Shown here one piece after another: positions 7,991 to 15,523 of a stretch of 64,000 nucleotides of DNA. Within the stretch, counting starts at the first letter, position 1. Each line of letters begins with the position of its first letter. Where the stretch lies: positions 1 to 64,000 of the forward strand of contig NZ_JAGEPF010000018.1 of the NCBI RefSeq assembly GCF_017573465.1, written 5' to 3'. The position numbers and the translations under genes are program-made. This stretch comes from Actinomadura violacea. Lineage in GTDB: Bacteria > Actinomycetota > Actinomycetes > Streptosporangiales > Streptosporangiaceae. Below the pieces are notes generated by a model. The model ran no database searches, was not told the DNA's origin, and worked only from the letters and a program-made list of their open reading frames with translations.

Positions 7991-8360
7991 CGCTGAGCGG
8001 GTGCGGGACCGGGAGCCCGCAGTCGGTACGCCGGCCGCGGCCGGTGCCGCCCGTCCCGGCGGCGGGGAGCGCCCGGCGCCGTGGGTGTGGCTGATCAACC
8101 TCGGGATGGGGCCGCAGTTCCATGCGTTACCGGCGGCCGACGACCCCAGAGCGGCGCGTCCGCGCGGCTTGGAGGCGGTCACCTGGCCGACCGTGGACGC
8201 CGCCGCGGCGTGCGGCCACGACGGCCGGTTCCGGCGCGGCGCCTTCCAGCACGCCGACCTGCCGCGCTGCCCGGGCTGCTGCGCGGCCACCGGCACCGAG
8301 GAGGGCTACGGGCCCCGGCCCGGCGCGCCGGCCGGCACCACCGGCGGGAGCGCCCGATGA
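7986..8360 (+). CDS. Small cysteine-containing hypothetical protein
   Basis: 124 residues. The ATG chosen follows an excellent GGAGGGA about nine bases upstream; an earlier in-frame ATG at 7905 is possible. The C-terminal half has C-GHDGRFRRG and CPGCC, hinting at a zinc-binding knuckle, plus a WLINLGMGPQFHAL segment. Its stop overlaps the next start (ATGA), so it heads a coupled operon. Function unknown. Confidence 0.7.
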   Translation: MTAERVRDREPAVGTPAAAGAARPGGGERPAPWVWLINLGMGPQFHALPAADDPRAARPRGLEAVTWPTVDAAAACGHDGRFRRGAFQHADLPRCPGCCAATGTEEGYGPRPGAPAGTTGGSAR

Positions 8361-9109
8361 CTCCGCGGGACCTCGCGCCCTGCGGCGACAGCGAGAACAG
8401 CGCCGGGAACGGCACCGGCGACACCAGCCTGAACAGCGCCCCGAACAGTGCCCCGAACAGTGGTGGAAACCGCAGGGGAAACAGCATGCGGAACCGCACA
8501 GAGGACGGCGCTGAGGACCGCGCGCGGATGCGGTTCCCCGTCGCCGGCTTCCCTCAGCCGCCCGCGGCCCGTCCGCTGCCGCGCCGGAGCGGTCCGTGCC
8601 GGGAGTGCCCGGCGGTCAAGGCGCACGCCACGCAGGTGGTGTCGCGGTTCCCGGCGGCGATGTGGCGGTTCCTGCGCGCCACCATTCAGGCGCCGGACGG
8701 AGGCTCGGCGGGACCGGACGCGCCGCTGTTCGGCTGCCACGACGGGATGCCCGGCGCCGCCGGCGCCGGGCTGGACGGAGTGTGCGCCGGGTGGCTGGCG
8801 GCCTTTGGGCACCGCAGCCTGAAGGTCCGGCTCGCCGAACTGCAGGGCCGGGTGCCGGCCTCGGCGCTGGCGCCCGCGGCGGGCTGGCCCGAGCTGTGGG
8901 AGGACTGGGACGCCATGGCGGCGGCGTGCACGCTGCGGCCCGGCGACTCGCTGAAGCACCTGCCGCCCGCTCTGCGGCAGATCACCCGGTGGGAGTGGGC
9001 CGGAGTCGCGCCGGAGGACCTCGACCGGGTGGTCGCCGAGTTGATGGCGGCCCCGCGAGCGCCGTCGCGATCGTGTGCACCGACGAGCAGGGAGACGACG
9101 GCCGAATGA
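8357..9109 (+). CDS. DUF6283 family protein
   Basis: 250 residues. The first 45 are low-complexity (repeats of NSAPNSAPNSG). The core from about residue 75 has CRECPAVKAHATQ, a Trp/Phe-rich FPAAMWRFL segment, FGCHDG and CAGWLAAFG: the Cys/His signature of DUF6283, probably metal binding. Function is unknown for the family, which occurs on actinobacterial mobile elements. ATGA overlaps at both ends couple it to its neighbours. Confidence 0.8.
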   Translation: MTPRDLAPCGDSENSAGNGTGDTSLNSAPNSAPNSGGNRRGNSMRNRTEDGAEDRARMRFPVAGFPQPPAARPLPRRSGPCRECPAVKAHATQVVSRFPAAMWRFLRATIQAPDGGSAGPDAPLFGCHDGMPGAAGAGLDGVCAGWLAAFGHRSLKVRLAELQGRVPASALAPAAGWPELWEDWDAMAAACTLRPGDSLKHLPPALRQITRWEWAGVAPEDLDRVVAELMAAPRAPSRSCAPTSRETTAE

Positions 9110-11226
9110 CCGTGAGCGAACAGACGGGCGACAAGCCAGCCGGACGGCCTGCCCGGGAGCCGGACGCGCCGCTCGGGCCGGGCGCGCTGTGGGGGCTGGC
9201 GCAGGTCCGCGCCTACACCGGGGTCGGCAAGGAGAAGGCGCGGACCTGGTGGCAGGCCACCCGCCGGCGCGCCGCCGACCCGGCCGCGGCCGCGGCCGCC
9301 GACGCGCTGCCGGTCCCGGCCTTCCTGCTCGCCGAGGGCGAGGGCACCGCGGGGTTCTTCTCCGTGCGCGGCGACCGGCACGTCCGGGACTGGTGGACGA
9401 TCCCCAAGGTCCGGCCGCTGTGGCGGCCCGAGACCATCGCGCTGTGGGCGGCCATCACCGGCCGCGCGGTGCGCGCCGGCGGCGCGCTGTCGGACGAGTA
9501 CCGGCTGCCGGTGCCGATGTGGGTGGACCTGCCACCGCTGCCCGAGCCGCTACCGCGGGCCACCGATGAGCTGGTGCGCCTGGACTGGCCCGGCTACACC
9601 CCGAGCGACCTGCACGTCCGCATCTTCGACGGGCCGTTGCCCGCGGACCAGACGGACGCGTTCACCCACCCCGGCGGCATGAGCGGTGCGAGGAAGACGC
9701 ACACGCCGGGCGTTGCGCGCATCCCCAGGAACCCGGGCGGGGCGGTGCAGGCCCACCGCACCGTGGTGGTGCTGGCGATGCCCGACGGCGCCACCCTGCC
9801 CCCCACCGTCTGGGCCGAGGAGATCGCCGCGCACCTGCTGTCGACCGGGCGGCTCAGCATCGAGCAGGCGCGCCGCGCGTGCTGGTTCGCGCTCCTGTCC
9901 ACCTCACGCCCGTTCCTGAACGAGGACAACCGCCTGATCGTGCTGCCGGATGCGTACTACCTCGGATTCGCGATCACCGACGCCGCCGCGCTGGCCGACG
10001 CGCCGGCCCTGGTCCGCCAGCGGCACCGGCTGACCGCCGCGCTGGACCGCCGCGCCGACCGGCCGGCCGGCGGCCCGCTCAGCGACCCGCGCGTCGAACG
10101 CGCCGACTTGGACGACATCGACGCGCTGATCGGCCGCCGCCTGGAGATCTATCCCCGCGGCAGCTACACCGCCGACACGGTCGCGCGGTTCACCGCGCAC
10201 GAGCGTCCGGTCCAGGAGCCCTGGGACCCCGAGCACCTGGCCGCCGACCTGGAGCACCTGCCGGTGCTGCACGCCGCGGTCCAGGACGCGGCCGCCGGCG
10301 AGCAGCCGCCCGCGCGAGCGAAGGCTCTGCGGGAAACGGCTGCGGGGGAGACGGCTCTTCCCGAGCCGGTTCTGCGGGTGGCGCGTGATTGGGTCGCCGC
10401 CCACGCCCACCATCTCCTGAACGGCGGCTACCTGGACCCGGTCGGTACGAGCGAGCGGGACGCGGTGATCCGCGTCATGCCCGCGCCCACCGACGCCGAC
10501 CGCGCTCTGGTCGCCCGGCTCATTGCAGATGAGGAGCCGTACCTGTACCCGATGGCGGTGCGCGACCTGCTCGCCGTGCGCGCCGCCCACGACCACGCCG
10601 CCGAGACCGGACAGCCCTCGGAGTTGGCGGCCGCGCTCGCGCACGCCGCCGACCGCATCGCCCTGCACCACCGGCAGCAGATCGGGGGCCGCGCGCAACT
10701 GCAGCAGTGGATCCCGGCCCGGGTCGACGCGCCCGGCCCCGCGCCGCTACCGCTCCCAACCCCCGACACCTCCGCCGACGCTGGTATCGAGGCAGCCCCG
10801 GACGCCGCTCCGGACGCCGCGGCCTACCTGGCGACCGTGTCCTGGTGGGGGCCGTCGGCCGACGACCGAGAGCACGCCGGCCTGCTGGCGGCGCTGTTCT
10901 ACCGGCACGAACTCGACGCCGGGACCCGGCACGGCTACGACCCGTTCGGCCGCCTGGTGCTGTGGTGCCCCCAAGCCCGTGCCTTCGGCGTGGCCTGGCC
11001 GGTCACCGACCACACCGCCGACCTGCAGGACCCGCAGTACCGGTTCACCGCGCTGGGCGACGGCCGCGTCGACCTGGCCCCTCTCCAGGACCCGCGACGT
11101 CGCCGCTGCGAGAACGGCGGGATGGGCAAGACCGTCACGACGATGAACGCAGTGGACGTACCCGATGCGTTCGGAGCCGGGCCCCTCATCATCGACCTCG
11201 ACGGACAGTCGCCCTCAGCCGGATGA
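9106..11226 (+). CDS. Large hypothetical protein (706 residues) with excisionase-like N-terminus
   Basis: The ATG overlaps the previous stop and is preceded by GGGAGA. Residues about 27-55 (LWGLAQVRAYTGVGKEKART) resemble a MerR/Xis-type winged helix. The long remainder has conserved-looking blocks (DRHVRDWWTIPKV, RRACWFALLSTSRPFLNEDN, YPMAVRDLLAVRAAHDHA) and ends with a YDPFGRLVLWCPQ domain. A Pro/Ala linker sits near 540-570. No catalytic motif is recognised. It is the main product of this operon and may be the element's replication or control protein (inference). Confidence 0.8.
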   Translation: MTVSEQTGDKPAGRPAREPDAPLGPGALWGLAQVRAYTGVGKEKARTWWQATRRRAADPAAAAAADALPVPAFLLAEGEGTAGFFSVRGDRHVRDWWTIPKVRPLWRPETIALWAAITGRAVRAGGALSDEYRLPVPMWVDLPPLPEPLPRATDELVRLDWPGYTPSDLHVRIFDGPLPADQTDAFTHPGGMSGARKTHTPGVARIPRNPGGAVQAHRTVVVLAMPDGATLPPTVWAEEIAAHLLSTGRLSIEQARRACWFALLSTSRPFLNEDNRLIVLPDAYYLGFAITDAAALADAPALVRQRHRLTAALDRRADRPAGGPLSDPRVERADLDDIDALIGRRLEIYPRGSYTADTVARFTAHERPVQEPWDPEHLAADLEHLPVLHAAVQDAAAGEQPPARAKALRETAAGETALPEPVLRVARDWVAAHAHHLLNGGYLDPVGTSERDAVIRVMPAPTDADRALVARLIADEEPYLYPMAVRDLLAVRAAHDHAAETGQPSELAAALAHAADRIALHHRQQIGGRAQLQQWIPARVDAPGPAPLPLPTPDTSADAGIEAAPDAAPDAAAYLATVSWWGPSADDREHAGLLAALFYRHELDAGTRHGYDPFGRLVLWCPQARAFGVAWPVTDHTADLQDPQYRFTALGDGRVDLAPLQDPRRRRCENGGMGKTVTTMNAVDVPDAFGAGPLIIDLDGQSPSAG

Positions 11227-11726
11227 CGCGGCAGCGGCGGGCACGGCGGTCGGGAGCCGCTGCCCGCCGTCCCCGCTTTGCCGCCGCAGGCGGGGCGCCC
11301 GCGCCCGACCGAGACATAGTGTTCCGCTGCCACATCAGCCCCGTGCACGCGCGCATCGCGGAGGACGACCACCTGATGGTTGAGATCCGCTGCCTCGGTG
11401 CAGTTACCGGACCGAGCCAGCGGCAGTTGTTGATCACCATGAGTGGGATCGCGGTTGTGGCGGCCTCGGTGACCCGGATGATCCATCTGGATCCGGCCGA
11501 GACCGTCAGCGGAGCTGGGAAAGATGGTGCTGCTGGTGGTGGCGACGCTGCTCACCGCGTCACTGGCCGCGGTAGGGGCATAGCTGGTCAGACGCCTGCG
11601 ATAGGGGAGCAAGGGCCCCGACACCACAGGGCCAAGCCCGGCCTCGGTAACTCTTCATTGCTCTTTACCTATGACAAGATCCAGGGCGGCGAACTTCTGG
11701 CGCACCCCTGTGACCTGCTGCTTTGA
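11223..11726 (+). CDS. Hypothetical protein, possibly frameshifted
   Basis: Starts with ATGA overlap to the 706-residue gene. The first 90 residues look coding (IVFRCHISPVHARIAEDDHL, QRQLLITMSGIAVVAA). From about 11520 composition worsens, while another frame reads MVLLVVATLLTASLAAVGA before a stop, like a hydrophobic tail. A one-base frameshift or assembly error near 11510 would join them into a shorter membrane-tailed protein. Function unknown. Confidence 0.4.
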   Translation: MTRQRRARRSGAAARRPRFAAAGGAPAPDRDIVFRCHISPVHARIAEDDHLMVEIRCLGAVTGPSQRQLLITMSGIAVVAASVTRMIHLDPAETVSGAGKDGAAGGGDAAHRVTGRGRGIAGQTPAIGEQGPRHHRAKPGLGNSSLLFTYDKIQGGELLAHPCDLLL

Positions 11727-11796
11727 TGTGGAACAGAGGATCTGGTTCACCAAGTCGCGCACGCGAGTGGCGTGTCTACACAGGCGCGGCGGAGGG

Positions 11797-11805
11797 TTAT
11801 CCACA
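11797..11805. promoter_or_regulatory. Perfect DnaA-box-like nonamer
   Basis: TTATCCACA matches the DnaA box consensus and is followed by a locally AT-rich run (GTTAACAAATATG), rare in this DNA. It lies just after the 706-residue operon. A single box is weak evidence for an origin; it may mark an element replication region or be chance. Confidence 0.3.
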
Positions 11806-11957
11806 CGGGGGTTAACAAATATGCCCCGCCTCCGCCTACCGTGGTCTCGCGCTTCCGCCTCGGCCGAGTCAGCTGGTCGACCGAGGATCTGGGCCTCTCG
11901 GCCGGTCTCTCCCCCTCCAGGGGAGTTCGTTCCAGGCCCAGGCAGCAGGGAGGTTCG

Positions 11958-12116
11958 ATGGTGACGCCACCGGATGCCTCCCGCGGTGCGGAAGCGCACC
12001 CCGTCCCGGGGTCGCGGTGCCATTGCCGCCACACGGTCGCCCTTGCGGTGAGCGGTGTGGCGATCAATGGAGTCGTGGCCGTCTGGCAAGTGATCGGGCC
12101 GCTGCTCGGCCACTAG
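11958..12116 (+). CDS. Short protein with C-terminal hydrophobic tail
   Basis: 52 residues with GGGAGG six bases before the ATG. The N-terminal half carries CHCRH, and the last 22 residues (VALAVSGVAINGVVAVWQV) form one likely transmembrane helix. A hairpin terminator follows 14 bp after the stop. Gene-like spacing and the clear RBS support it; no homology is known to me. Confidence 0.5.
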   Translation: MVTPPDASRGAEAHPVPGSRCHCRHTVALAVSGVAINGVVAVWQVIGPLLGH

Positions 12117-12130
12117 CCTCCGGGAACGGC

Positions 12131-12164
12131 AGGGCCCCTTGGACCGGCCGGCCCAAGGGACCCT
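12131..12164 (+). terminator. Probable terminator after the small membrane protein
   Basis: An imperfect hairpin: AGGGCCCCTTGG pairs with CCCAAGGGACCCT around a GC-rich loop, just behind the preceding stop. There is no T-run, as is usual in very GC-rich actinomycetes. Confidence 0.5.
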
Positions 12165-12387
12165 AGCGGGGCGAAGTGGCCCGGTTCGGAGTGCAGACCA
12201 GCCGGGCCATCTTCGCGTCAACGGGGACCACGCGCTCCCGAAACCAGGACGCCGGCGCAGTACGGCCGCACCTCAATGTAGGCCAGGACCTGCAGTGCAG
12301 TCGACTCTCGGTCCCCCTACCAGCCACCGGAGTGCATGACCGGCCAGCAGAGTTGCAGGCGCTGACCGCAGGACCGGTCGTGCCGGG

Positions 12388-13491
12388 CTACATCTCGCCC
12401 TCGACGTGGCCATCTCGCTCTGGAGTCGGACGTCGAGCCGGGCGCCCGACGCGGTAGCGACCGCCGGGGAGCGGGGTGAAGGCGGGATGCCGCCCCAGTA
12501 CCTGGACGACCTCGCGGGCGGTGAGGTCGACGTCGGTGACCGCGGCGGCGAGCGCTCCTGCGGTGAGGGGCTGCCCGCAGCGGGCCAGGTGGCGGGCGAG
12601 GGCCTGTTCGAGGGTCAGCGGGCCGTAGGGCTCGACCGCTTGCAGAGCCGCGCGGGCCTTCCCGTGGTTCTCATAGGCCTCGGATGCGGCGTCCAGCAAC
12701 GGCAGGATGGCCCGCCCGGTCTGCCGAAGCCGTGTCCGGGTGCCCTCACGCGACAGCAGCCCGGCCTTGTGCACGACGAAGGCGAGCGCTGCGACCAGAG
12801 CCAGCGCCGGCGCCGGATGACGGCGGGCGAGGTCCACCACGCCGGCTCCCGCCGCACGGCCAAGGGCCAGGACGCAGCGGGCGACGATTTCGAGCAGTTC
12901 CAGGGTGTCGGTCACGGTCGCCTCGAAGCCGGCGGCGTGCAGGAAGGCGTAGGCGGTCGGCAGCCAGGTGTCGGCGAGGGTGCTGCCCAGGCCGAAGCGG
13001 GTGAACACGCTGTCGGCGGACAGGATGACCGCCGGAGCGAGGAACTCGGCGAGCGCGGCGGTTCCAAGGTCGTCGACGTCGCCCCGCAGGCGTTTGGGCA
13101 GGTCGGGGTCGGCGCGCATCAGCGGCTGGATCCTTGGATGCAGGAAGTCGCGGATCGGCAGGTCCACCACGGGCACCGTCGGCATAATCTGGCCCCACAG
13201 CGCCTCCTGCGCCAGCCGCAGTCCTTGCTCGGTGGACCGCGTGGTGGCCTCGGGCAGCCGTAGCTCTAATTCTGCTGGGACGTGCGCGGCGACAAAGGTC
13301 GGGGACCGGCCGGTGCGCGCCAACCCGGTGAACAACTCCTCTGCCCGGCCGTCGAGGGCCGCATGCCAGGCGCGGGAGGCCAGCGCGTTGGTGTCGGTGA
13401 CCGCGACCAGAACCGGCGCGGGAAACAGCAGGGGATGGCGCGTCGGCGCCACCCGCCGCGGCAGACCCGAATGCTTACGTGTGCCCTCCAC
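12388..13491 (-). CDS. PIN-like domain protein
   Basis: 367 residues, GTG start. The N-terminal third looks like a PIN ribonuclease fold: a first acidic strand VLVAVTDTNALASRAW (Asp near 33), then PAELELRLPEAT, DVDDLGTAALAEFLAP (acidic pair) and ILSADSVFTRFGL. A hydrophobic stretch (HPAPALALVAALAFVVHKA) near residue 230 may be a membrane helix. The C-terminus could be a small winged helix (TAREVVQVLGRHPAF). It stands alone. Ribonuclease or toxin-like activity is inferred from the acidic pattern only. Confidence 0.65.
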   Translation of the reverse strand: MEGTRKHSGLPRRVAPTRHPLLFPAPVLVAVTDTNALASRAWHAALDGRAEELFTGLARTGRSPTFVAAHVPAELELRLPEATTRSTEQGLRLAQEALWGQIMPTVPVVDLPIRDFLHPRIQPLMRADPDLPKRLRGDVDDLGTAALAEFLAPAVILSADSVFTRFGLGSTLADTWLPTAYAFLHAAGFEATVTDTLELLEIVARCVLALGRAAGAGVVDLARRHPAPALALVAALAFVVHKAGLLSREGTRTRLRQTGRAILPLLDAASEAYENHGKARAALQAVEPYGPLTLEQALARHLARCGQPLTAGALAAAVTDVDLTAREVVQVLGRHPAFTPLPGGRYRVGRPARRPTPERDGHVEGEM

Positions 13492-13901
13492 GGCCTCATT
13501 CTCGCCGGGCCCGGCACATCCGCGCCCCCGGATTCCTCCGATATCGCGGCCCGACCCGGCGCGGCGCTCGATCGAGTTCGATCTGCTCCTGGTCGCCGAA
13601 GGCAGGACGGTTCGCCGCCTCGTCTTCGCTCATGCTCGACACGCCGGTCGTCCTCACCCTTTACCGGAGCGGCCGGTAGGCCGGGGTCTCGCGTGTTCCG
13701 TTGGCTTCGTCGCCGACCCGCACGCCGACCCCGACACCACCGGCCACCGGATGGTCCGGCTCCCGGACCGGCGCGTCGACCTGATCCCCCTCACGGCCCG
13801 GACACCGAGGCAGCAATCCCGGTGCGGTCGTCAGAGCGGCAGGGAAGCCGGGAGCCTGATCCAGTAGACGCCCCAGCGAATCCTGCCGGTGGTGAGATGC
13901 G
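13492..13901. other. 410-bp intergenic region without a supported gene
   Basis: Long ORFs here are Arg/Pro-rich and have no family signal. One stretch (GFVADPHADPDTTGHRMV, around 13700-13760) could be an old coding fragment. A GGTGAG that could serve the next gene lies near 13890. Confidence 0.4.
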
Positions 13902-14540
13902 TTGACCGGGGAGTCCGCTACGCAGTGCAGCGATGATTGGCGCGAAACCCTTGACCGCTACGGCTTCGTCGTCCTGGACGACCATTCCCTCGCGCAGGTC
14001 GCCCCGGCCCTGGGGCGGCCTGGGACCTCTGCGCTCCTGACACCACACGACCGCCATAGGGCGGATCCTTGGAGCCTGTCCGGCGTCTACGGGCAGGATG
14101 CGTTCCCTTGGCATACCGACGGTGCGGTGTCCGCCCGCCCGCCGCGCTGGCTTGTCCTTCGCGCCGTCCAGATCAACGACGCGCCTCCGACCGAGCTGCT
14201 CGACCCCGCCCCAGCCCTGCTCGCGGAGCTGCGCCGGACCGTGCTGAAGGTGACCGACCGGCGTGGCCGGGTCCGCTATCTCCCCGCAGCCAACCACGAG
14301 CCTGAGCCAGAGTCCGGCCGCGGTGATGGTCGCTGGCGACTGCGGTGGGACCCGCGGACCTGCGTCCCACGCGCCGGCGTCACCATCGATGAGGTTTCCG
14401 CGCGCGCACCGACCGGCACCGTTCAATGGCATGAAGGACGTATCGCGATCGTGGATAATCATCGACTCATGCACCGTCGCCCTCCCGTTCCTCGTGAGAG
14501 CGAACGGGTTCTTGAACGCACCTATTTCTGGGACGAGTGA
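13902..14540 (+). CDS. TauD/TfdA-like Fe(II)/2-oxoglutarate oxygenase
   Basis: 212 residues with a TTG start behind GGTGAG. The facial-triad motif FPWHTDGAV supplies His and Asp near residue 70. A distal His and the 2-oxoglutarate-binding Arg are in VDNHRLMHRRPP near 190. The body is short for the family (usually 270-330), so it may be a compact or trimmed member. Substrate unknown. Its stop TGA overlaps the next ATG by one base, linking it to the HEPN gene. Confidence 0.7.
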   Translation: MTGESATQCSDDWRETLDRYGFVVLDDHSLAQVAPALGRPGTSALLTPHDRHRADPWSLSGVYGQDAFPWHTDGAVSARPPRWLVLRAVQINDAPPTELLDPAPALLAELRRTVLKVTDRRGRVRYLPAANHEPEPESGRGDGRWRLRWDPRTCVPRAGVTIDEVSARAPTGTVQWHEGRIAIVDNHRLMHRRPPVPRESERVLERTYFWDE

Positions 14541-15460
14541 TGTGGGATTACGATTCCTATATCGGCAAGGCGAAGCTGTACTTCACCCGCGCAGCCGAGC
14601 ACCCCCGCGTCGACGACGACGAGATGCCGCTCTGGCTGCTGCTCGGGCTGGAGTTCCTACTCGGAGCCCCCCTGGCCAAGATCAGCCCCCTGCTGCTCGC
14701 GGACGTCGAGAAGGCCGGCGGCGCTTCGATCATGGCCGCTGCCGGATACCCCTCGAGCGCCGCGCCCCGCACGGTCCCTACTTCGACGGTCGTCTCCCGG
14801 CTCGAGATCGCAATCCCGGACTTCACTCCGGACCTCAAGAAAGAGGCGCTCGGCCTCGTCGGCCTCCGAAACGAGGAGCTCCACACCGGGAACTCGCCTC
14901 TGTCCGTCGACGCCGAGCAGTGGCTGCCCAACTTCACCCGGGTGCTGGAAGTCGTCTGCGCCCACTTGGGCCGCGACCCGGCGGACCTGATCGACCAGGA
15001 AATAATCGACCAGGGCCGCAAGCTCGTCGCCAGCCAGGACCAAAAGCTCGAAAACGAAGTCCGTAAGCGTATCAACGAGGCCAAGGCATTCTTCGAACGC
15101 CTTAAGCCCGATGAGATCTCTGGACGGCGAACACGCGGCAACGAGACACAAAGAGTACTGATTGATACCTTTCCCGAAGCGACGGCATTCCAGGTCGTCG
15201 CCTGCCCGGCATGCGGCGATCCCGGATTGGCCCGACTGGACGCCGTCCGGACCACCCGGGAACGCATCGAAGACGACGAGATCCACCAAGAGGTGGTCTA
15301 CATTGCTGGCGGATTCACATGCACGACGTGCGAACTAGCCCTCTCGGGCACCCCGGAGATCCGCGCGGCGGGAATGCAACAGCAGTACATCCGAAGGTTC
15401 CATGAAGAGGCACGGGATCGATACCTGGATGCCTACGAGCCCGACTACGGGAACGACTGA
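14540..15460 (+). CDS. HEPN-motif protein with C-terminal Cys4 zinc finger
   Basis: 306 residues. The helical N-terminal half ends in GLRNEELHTG; Arg110-Asn-(x3)-His115 matches the Rx4-6H signature of HEPN ribonucleases. A helical linker (about 145-190) is followed by CPACGDPG (Cys222, Cys225) and FTCTTCELA (Cys261, Cys264), a zinc-ribbon. HEPN proteins are typically RNA-cleaving toxins or abortive-infection effectors. The start is coupled to the oxygenase gene. HEPN assignment is motif-based. Confidence 0.7.
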   Translation: MWDYDSYIGKAKLYFTRAAEHPRVDDDEMPLWLLLGLEFLLGAPLAKISPLLLADVEKAGGASIMAAAGYPSSAAPRTVPTSTVVSRLEIAIPDFTPDLKKEALGLVGLRNEELHTGNSPLSVDAEQWLPNFTRVLEVVCAHLGRDPADLIDQEIIDQGRKLVASQDQKLENEVRKRINEAKAFFERLKPDEISGRRTRGNETQRVLIDTFPEATAFQVVACPACGDPGLARLDAVRTTRERIEDDEIHQEVVYIAGGFTCTTCELALSGTPEIRAAGMQQQYIRRFHEEARDRYLDAYEPDYGND

Positions 15461-15488
15461 GGCTTCAAAGAAGCCGCCGCCGCGATGA

Positions 15489-15517
15489 GCTGGCCTGGCT
15501 CGCGAAGCCAGGCCAGC
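15489..15517. terminator. Bidirectional terminator between convergent genes
   Basis: A 12-bp perfect stem GCTGGCCTGGCT / AGCCAGGCCAGC with a five-base loop, between the convergent HEPN and nuclease genes. A smaller hairpin GGCTT-CAAAG-AAGCC (15462-15476) sits directly after the HEPN gene. Confidence 0.75.
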
Positions 15518-15523
15518 CGGATG

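Noticed and set aside
11797..11815. Firm call of a replication origin
   Set aside because: Only one DnaA box, no clustered boxes or replication initiator recognised.
14263..15066. 267-residue rightward ORF across the oxygenase/HEPN junction
   Set aside because: Frame-shadow of two clearly coding genes that are coupled by a shared base.
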